A DNA stretch of 64,000 nucleotides from CBDAQV01 sp965199335. Its GTDB lineage: Bacteria > Pseudomonadota > Alphaproteobacteria > CALMVH01. Position numbers and translations under genes: made by a program. The stretch spans positions 186,001 through 250,000 of the forward strand of contig CBDAQZ010000002.1 of NCBI GenBank assembly GCA_965199335.1, written 5' to 3'. Positions within the stretch are counted from its first letter, which is position 1. Each line of letters starts with the position of its first letter. The notes beneath the pieces are model-generated. The model was not told the DNA's origin. It made no database searches and worked only from the letters and a program-made list of their open reading frames with translations. Below, one piece after another: positions 59,952 to 64,000 of the stretch.

Positions 59952-61661
59952 CTAGAATCGCGTCTGTCCCTCGATCTTGTCGAGGAACTGTTCCAATAGG
60001 ATGCGCGTCGCCTCGACCTCTTTCAGGTCCTGATGCTCCAGTGCAAGCTGGAATTGCTGCGCGGCACTCGATATCTGCTCACGCTCCGCGCCCAGCAATT
60101 CCTCGTACAGCCGGTCGACCCTGGCCAGGACGGCGATGTTCCTGTCATCCTCGCGCGGGTGCAGCTTCAGCTTCGCCAGCGCCTTGAAGCGCTCCGATAT
60201 CTCTTCGGCAGTCAATACGCCGGGGTTTTCCTCGATCACGATACTTTTGCTGACGCCCGTGCTGACAACCGTTGCCTCGACTTCCAGCAATCCGTTGACG
60301 TCATAGGTAAAGCGGACATCTACGGACTCCTGTCCCTCGGGACGTTCAGGAATGCCGATTGCCAGTTTGCCGAGAGGAATATTGTCCTTGCTCAGCCGGC
60401 TTTCGCCCTGACAGATTTCGATGCTGACGACTTTCTGGAAATCCTGAGCGGTCGAGATCACGCTCGACTTGCTGACCGGCACGACCGTATTGCGCTCGAT
60501 GATTGGCATGTAAAGCCCCGATATCCGCTCGCCATTGGCCAGTTTGCGGCTGATCGCGATGCCCATCGTATAGGGGGCGACGTCGGTCAGGACGACCTCG
60601 TTCAGCGCCTTGTCGTCCATTTTCAGGCCCGCCTGCACGGCCGCACCCCGCCCTACAACCTGGTCGGGATCGATATTGGCCGACGGCAGCCGTCCGAACA
60701 GCAGGGAAATCATCCGCCGGACCATCGGCATCCGGGTCGCGCCGCCCGCCAGGATGACCTGGTCCAGTTGCTCCGGTTCGATCCGGGCATCGCGCAGCGT
60801 CCGCACAATCGGGGCGCGCATGCGCTGCAGCAACGTGTCGCTGATCATCGCGAAAGTGTCGCGGCTGATTGTCCAGGAGACCAGTGCATCATTCCAGCGC
60901 ACGGATATCTCCGCGCTGTCCTGATCGCTCAAGAGGCGCTTGGCCAGTTCTGCCTGCCGCCTCAGGATCTGGTGGGCGGGATGATTGCTTTCCACCGGCG
61001 GCAGACCCGCTGTCTTGCCGACACGGTTCATGTATTCCGCGACGATCGCATCCAGGAAATCCTCGCCGCCGAGGTAATTGTCGCCCGCGGTCGCCCTCAC
61101 CTCGACCACGCCATTGAACACTTCCAGCAGGGACACGTCGAAAGTACCGCCGCCAAGGTCGATCACCATGTACTTGCCGCCATCGCGGTTTTCCCAAAGC
61201 CCATAGGCCAGCGCGGCAGCCGTCGGTTCGTTCAGCAGGCGCTCGACCTTCAGCCCCGCCAGTTCTCCGGCCGCCTTGGTCGCCTTGCGCTGCGCGTCGC
61301 TGAAATAAGCCGGAACGGTGATTACGGCTTCCGTTACAGGGTGGCCGATATAGGCCTCCGCGTCTGCCTTCAGGGCGCGAAGCACGAATGCTGAAAGCTC
61401 TTCCGGGCGGAATTTGCGTGAACCGAGCCGGGTCTCGCGCGTGGTGCCCATGTATCGCTTGAACGTCGCGGCCGTCCGGTCGGAGTGGCTCAGCAAACGG
61501 TCGCGCGCCGCCTGCCCCACGATCACAGTCCCGTCATCGCCGAGGCTGACACAGGAGGGCGTCAGAAAATCGCCCAATGAATTCGGAATAAGCTGACTGA
61601 TGCCGTCGCGCCAGATTCCGACCAGGCTATTGGTCGTGCCGAGGTCTATCCCTACGATCAT
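59952..61661 (-). CDS. hscC: Hsp70-family chaperone HscC
   Basis: 569 residues, near E. coli HscC and shorter than DnaK by about 70. ATPase domain with GIDLGTTNSLVGIW, VPAYFSDAQRKAT, EPTAAALAYG and DLGGGTFDVS; substrate-binding domain about 380-490; the C-terminal lid is reduced and there is no EEVD-type end. HscC clients are poorly known. It lies 12 bases downstream of ssb and abuts the J-like gene. Confidence 0.93.
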   Translation of the reverse strand: MIVGIDLGTTNSLVGIWRDGISQLIPNSLGDFLTPSCVSLGDDGTVIVGQAARDRLLSHSDRTAATFKRYMGTTRETRLGSRKFRPEELSAFVLRALKADAEAYIGHPVTEAVITVPAYFSDAQRKATKAAGELAGLKVERLLNEPTAAALAYGLWENRDGGKYMVIDLGGGTFDVSLLEVFNGVVEVRATAGDNYLGGEDFLDAIVAEYMNRVGKTAGLPPVESNHPAHQILRRQAELAKRLLSDQDSAEISVRWNDALVSWTISRDTFAMISDTLLQRMRAPIVRTLRDARIEPEQLDQVILAGGATRMPMVRRMISLLFGRLPSANIDPDQVVGRGAAVQAGLKMDDKALNEVVLTDVAPYTMGIAISRKLANGERISGLYMPIIERNTVVPVSKSSVISTAQDFQKVVSIEICQGESRLSKDNIPLGKLAIGIPERPEGQESVDVRFTYDVNGLLEVEATVVSTGVSKSIVIEENPGVLTAEEISERFKALAKLKLHPREDDRNIAVLARVDRLYEELLGAEREQISSAAQQFQLALEHQDLKEVEATRILLEQFLDKIEGQTRF

Positions 61662-61673
61662 CGTGGTCGGCTA

Positions 61674-62198
61674 TCAGAATGGAATCTCGTCATCCAGGTC
61701 GAAATTCCCGCCGCTGGTGCCGCCGGAAACGACCTCGGGGGCGGGCTTGGCACCTGCCAGCGGGGAAACATATTCGCGCGGCACGCCCATATCGTCGCCC
61801 TGGCCCGAAGCGTAGCCGCCGCTGCTGCGCTCGCCGCCGCCTTCGTTCCGGCCGTCCAGCATGGTCAGTTCGCCGCGGAACTGCTTGATCACGACTTCGG
61901 TCGAATACTTTTCGACGCCCTGCTGGTCGGTCCACTTGCGGGTTTCCAGCGCGCCCTCGATATAGACCTTCGAGCCTTTGCGCAGGTATTTCTCGGCCAC
62001 CTGGATCAGGTTGTCGTTGAAGATCACCACGCGGTGCCACTCGGTCTTTTCCTTGCGCTCGCCGCTGGACTTGTCGCGCCAGGATTCCGATGTCGCCACG
62101 GACAGGTTGCAGACCCGGCTGCCGTTCTGCATTGACCTGACTTCCGGATCCTTGCCGATATTGCCGACCAGAATGACCTTGTTGACGCTGCCTGCCAC
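61674..62198 (-). CDS. ssb: Single-stranded DNA-binding protein
   Basis: 174 residues. OB-fold with VNKVILVGNIGKDPEVR, TEWHRVVIFND and KGSKVYIEGAL, a Gly/Ser-rich linker and the conserved acidic tip DDEIPF that binds repair partners. Normally divergent from uvrA; here two ankyrin-like genes lie in the gap. hscC begins 12 bases downstream. Confidence 0.97.
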   Translation of the reverse strand: MAGSVNKVILVGNIGKDPEVRSMQNGSRVCNLSVATSESWRDKSSGERKEKTEWHRVVIFNDNLIQVAEKYLRKGSKVYIEGALETRKWTDQQGVEKYSTEVVIKQFRGELTMLDGRNEGGGERSSGGYASGQGDDMGVPREYVSPLAGAKPAPEVVSGGTSGGNFDLDDEIPF

Positions 62199-62279
62199 GT
62201 GATTATTCCTGCTGTGAAATGAAGCCCCACTCTAGACGCCGCCGCGTGTGCGGGCAAAGGAAAAAACCCGCCCTTAGCG

Positions 62280-62792
62280 TTAGTGCAGCAATGCTTCTTC
62301 CGACTTCCTCGTTCTGGGCCCCCAAACACCGCCCATGTCATCCGCAGCGGGTGCAGCGGCGTGAGCTGTCGTTGCCGTCAGGCGCATCTCCTCGTTCTGG
62401 AAACGGACTTCGGTGGGTTTCATACCCAGCTTGTTCAGGGCTTCAACCTCAGCGCCAGCCTGTATCAGCCTATCCCAAACGGGATCTACCTGCGCCAGAT
62501 GCAGCGCCGAGTTGCCGCCTGGATCGAAATCGACCTCTTTCCCGCTCGGGCTTATATAGCCAACGGCATTAACAGCGATGTACTGTTCCTTGCTGCTTTT
62601 GAAGCCATTCAGGAAATAGCCCGTCGCATCGGGAAGGTCTCGTTCGACAGCCGCTCGCAGGGCCTCTACATACCCTTTCGCTTCGTGGTTTACGTAAATC
62701 TGCAATCCCTTGGTCTGCAACTGGATCAGGTCAGGGCGGGGCTGGGTCATCTGCAATCCATCAAAAGTAAGTTGGTTTAAAGCTCGGGACAT
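62280..62792 (-). CDS. Ankyrin-like repeat protein (first of two)
   Basis: 170 residues from ATG 62792; ATG 62750 is an alternative. The central part includes GNSALHLAQVDPVWDRLIQAGAEVEALNKLGMKPTEV cut here at its two key stretches, GNSALHLAQ and LIQAGAEVEALNK, which are ankyrin-like helix-turn-helix units. The N-terminal half (KGYVEALRAAVERDLPD) is helical. No signal peptide is visible. It resembles the gene at 62885-63262 (shared ALHL/SLHL and AGAEV/NGADV units). Function unknown; protein-protein interaction is likely. Confidence 0.62.
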   Translation of the reverse strand: MSRALNQLTFDGLQMTQPRPDLIQLQTKGLQIYVNHEAKGYVEALRAAVERDLPDATGYFLNGFKSSKEQYIAVNAVGYISPSGKEVDFDPGGNSALHLAQVDPVWDRLIQAGAEVEALNKLGMKPTEVRFQNEEMRLTATTAHAAAPAADDMGGVWGPRTRKSEEALLH

Positions 62793-62884
62793 TCGCCAGC
62801 ACTTTGGTCGTGCGGACCGGTGCTGGATACCAAAAGGCGCAGTGTGGCAACGGTGGGTTCATGCCCTTTCAGTTTCATAACAGC

Positions 62885-63262
62885 CTAGAAGGCCTCCATG
62901 GAAGCGTCGTTTGCCAGAAAGGCCACATCGGCTGTTTCACCAGCGCGGTTCATGGCCGAGACGTCGGCACCGTTATTATACAGCAGGTCAACCATTGCGG
63001 TGCTTCGGGACAGATGGAGCGAAGGATTTTGGTCGTCATCGAAATCGATCTTTGTGACGTGCCCGTCAGGCTCAACCTGGTTGAAGCCTATGGCATTGAC
63101 CACGATCTTGCGGGCTGCGATCGAATCGAAAGTTTCGAGCAGGTATCTGGCGCCACCGGTTTCATCCGCTGAGACCATGTCGCGAAACATGAGGACCAGG
63201 CCCGATGCCTCGGCGCTGACATATCTGGTTGAGGCCTCATCGAGGCCAGCTTCGTGCAACAA
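62885..63262 (-). CDS. Second ankyrin-like repeat protein
   Basis: 125 residues from TTG 63262, with AGGGGAAAG 3-7 bases upstream. Contains LLYNNGADVSAMNRAGETADVAFL, of which the DLLYNNGADVSAMN part is the ankyrin core, and NPSLHLSRS matching the GNSALHLAQ of its neighbour. AVDAIGFN-like phrasing (VVNAIGFNQVEPDG) parallels VNAVGYISPSG in the neighbour, so the two are probably diverged duplicates. It is the first gene of the ankyrin-ssb-hscC stretch and has a candidate promoter just upstream. Confidence 0.62.
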   Translation of the reverse strand: MLHEAGLDEASTRYVSAEASGLVLMFRDMVSADETGGARYLLETFDSIAARKIVVNAIGFNQVEPDGHVTKIDFDDDQNPSLHLSRSTAMVDLLYNNGADVSAMNRAGETADVAFLANDASMEAF

Positions 63263-63288
63263 GCTCTTTCCCCTGCAAAATCAGCGCG

Positions 63289-63316
63289 AGATTACCAAAA
63301 AGTAAATTATTGTCAA
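63289..63316 (-). promoter_or_regulatory. Candidate promoter of the ankyrin gene pair
   Basis: On the minus strand a perfect TTGACA (63316-63311) precedes, by 16 bases, TAATCT (63294-63289) with an extended TGG just before it. It lies 26 bases upstream of the TTG at 63262. No SOS-box-like GTTC-N7-GTTC was seen between ssb and uvrA. Confidence 0.42.
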
Positions 63317-63405
63317 TTCCGTTTAATTTCCGTCAAACCGAAACATCCCCTCGCAATCCCGGCGTATATCCCTATTTTCACATCATCTAACCAGTTCCAG
63401 GCACA

Positions 63406-64000
63406 ATGAACAAATTTCTAACGGTTCGCGGCGCACGCGAGCACAATCTGAAGAATATCGATGTCGAGATGCCACGCGATTCGCTGGTGGTGATCACCGG
63501 CTTGTCCGGGTCCGGCAAGTCCTCGCTGGCGTTCGACACGATCTATGCCGAGGGACAGCGCCGCTACGTCGAAAGCCTGTCCGCCTATGCGCGCCAGTTC
63601 CTCGAGCTGATGCAGAAACCGGACGTCGACAGCATCGAGGGGCTGTCCCCGGCTATCTCCATCGAACAGAAAACGACATCCAAGAACCCACGTTCGACCG
63701 TTGGCACGGTTACCGAAATCTACGACTACATGCGGCTGCTGTTCGCGCGGGTCGGCATTCCCTATTCGCCTGCCACCGGCCTACCGATCGAAAGCCAGAC
63801 CGTCAGCCAGATGGTCGATCGCATCAACGCCATGCCGCCCGACACGCGGCTGATGATCCTTGCCCCCATGATCCGGGGACGCAAGGGCGAATACCGCAAG
63901 GAACTGCAGGACCTGCGCAAGCGCGGATTCCAGCGCGTCAAGGTCGACGGCAAGCTGTACGAGATCGACGAGGTCCCTGCCCTGAACAAGAAGCTGAAGC
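63406..64000 (+). CDS. uvrA: Excinuclease ABC subunit UvrA (N-terminal 198 residues, 3' end outside window)
   Basis: Starts at ATG 63406 and runs off the right edge. The ABC-type Walker A GLSGSGKSSLAFDTIYAEGQ and the following RRYVESLSAYARQF are unmistakable UvrA features, as is SIEGLSPAISIEQK. UvrA recognises bulky DNA lesions with UvrB and is recruited by Mfd, which is also in this window. The ssb-uvrA divergence is conserved in many bacteria, here with two extra genes between them. Confidence 0.97.
   Translation, partial: MNKFLTVRGAREHNLKNIDVEMPRDSLVVITGLSGSGKSSLAFDTIYAEGQRRYVESLSAYARQFLELMQKPDVDSIEGLSPAISIEQKTTSKNPRSTVGTVTEIYDYMRLLFARVGIPYSPATGLPIESQTVSQMVDRINAMPPDTRLMILAPMIRGRKGEYRKELQDLRKRGFQRVKVDGKLYEIDEVPALNKKLK

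Noticed and set aside
60033..61394. 453-codon plus-strand frame opposite hscC
   Set aside because: HscC has intact Hsp70 motifs; the opposing frame shows none.
63263..63405. SOS box between ssb and uvrA
   Set aside because: No GTTC-N7-GTTC or close variant is visible.

Overview
The window is a gene-dense bacterial chromosome segment that reads as an alphaproteobacterium. The evidence is a PDH operon whose E1-beta carries its own lipoyl domain, fused ispDF, an ntrBC-ntrYX-hfq-hflX series, sdhE beside mfd, the TatD/tmk/holB cluster and an alphaproteobacterial bphO-bphP photoreceptor. From memory this gene order resembles acetic acid bacteria (Acetobacteraceae) and their neighbours most, but I cannot fix the genus. 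Coding is GC-rich. GTG and TTG starts are common, and many genes overlap by 1-4 bases.

Layout: 1-1300 is accessory (end of an amidase-like gene, then a secreted Ser/Gly-rich protein with a good promoter). 1374-8190 is housekeeping: ppiD-like foldase, tpiA-secG-pyrG, a YeaQ/GlsB membrane protein, eno, ftsB. 8278-15796 is a pyruvate dehydrogenase/lipoate block (pdhA, pdhB, pdhC, lpd, two STAS proteins, lipA, ratA/COQ10). 15830-18000 holds an unknown gene, a CinA-type amidohydrolase and ispDF. 17994-28447 is nitrogen two-component signalling (ntrB-ntrC, Ohr, ntrY-ntrX), then a HEASH-motif protein, a HAD phosphatase, hfq and hflX. 28510-33180 contains a FUSC transporter, a bacteriophytochrome kinase and a heme oxygenase directly downstream of tRNA-Ser(UGA). 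33295-39774 is an envelope/replication run (mltB, rlpA, dacA, tmk, holB, tatD, an MBL hydrolase), followed by an ArnT-like glycosyltransferase and a PAP2 phosphatase. 42031-49903 has a membrane protein, mazG, mfd, sdhE, ppa and recG.

49907-53558 is the most unusual locus. A pilin-like N-terminus is followed, across an apparent +1 frameshift, by about fifteen Cys-rich thrombospondin-type-1-like repeats. Next come an FMN reductase and tRNA-Lys(UUU). 54406-62198 carries coaD, a membrane protein, gyrA, a J-like membrane protein, hscC and ssb. 62280-63262 holds two ankyrin-like genes placed between ssb and uvrA, and uvrA runs off the right edge.

How it works together: central metabolism (tpiA, eno, PDH, lipA) and macromolecule upkeep (mfd, recG, ssb, uvrA, gyrA, holB) form the core. 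Accessory genes sit in the gaps: secreted or adhesin-like proteins, a metallopeptidase-like protein, ankyrin proteins, a red-light sensor and an Hsp70/J-like pair. Two of these accessory sets begin 21-23 bp downstream of a tRNA 3' end. NtrC and NtrX both lack the sigma-54-contacting GAFTGA loop, which implies sigma-54-independent nitrogen control.
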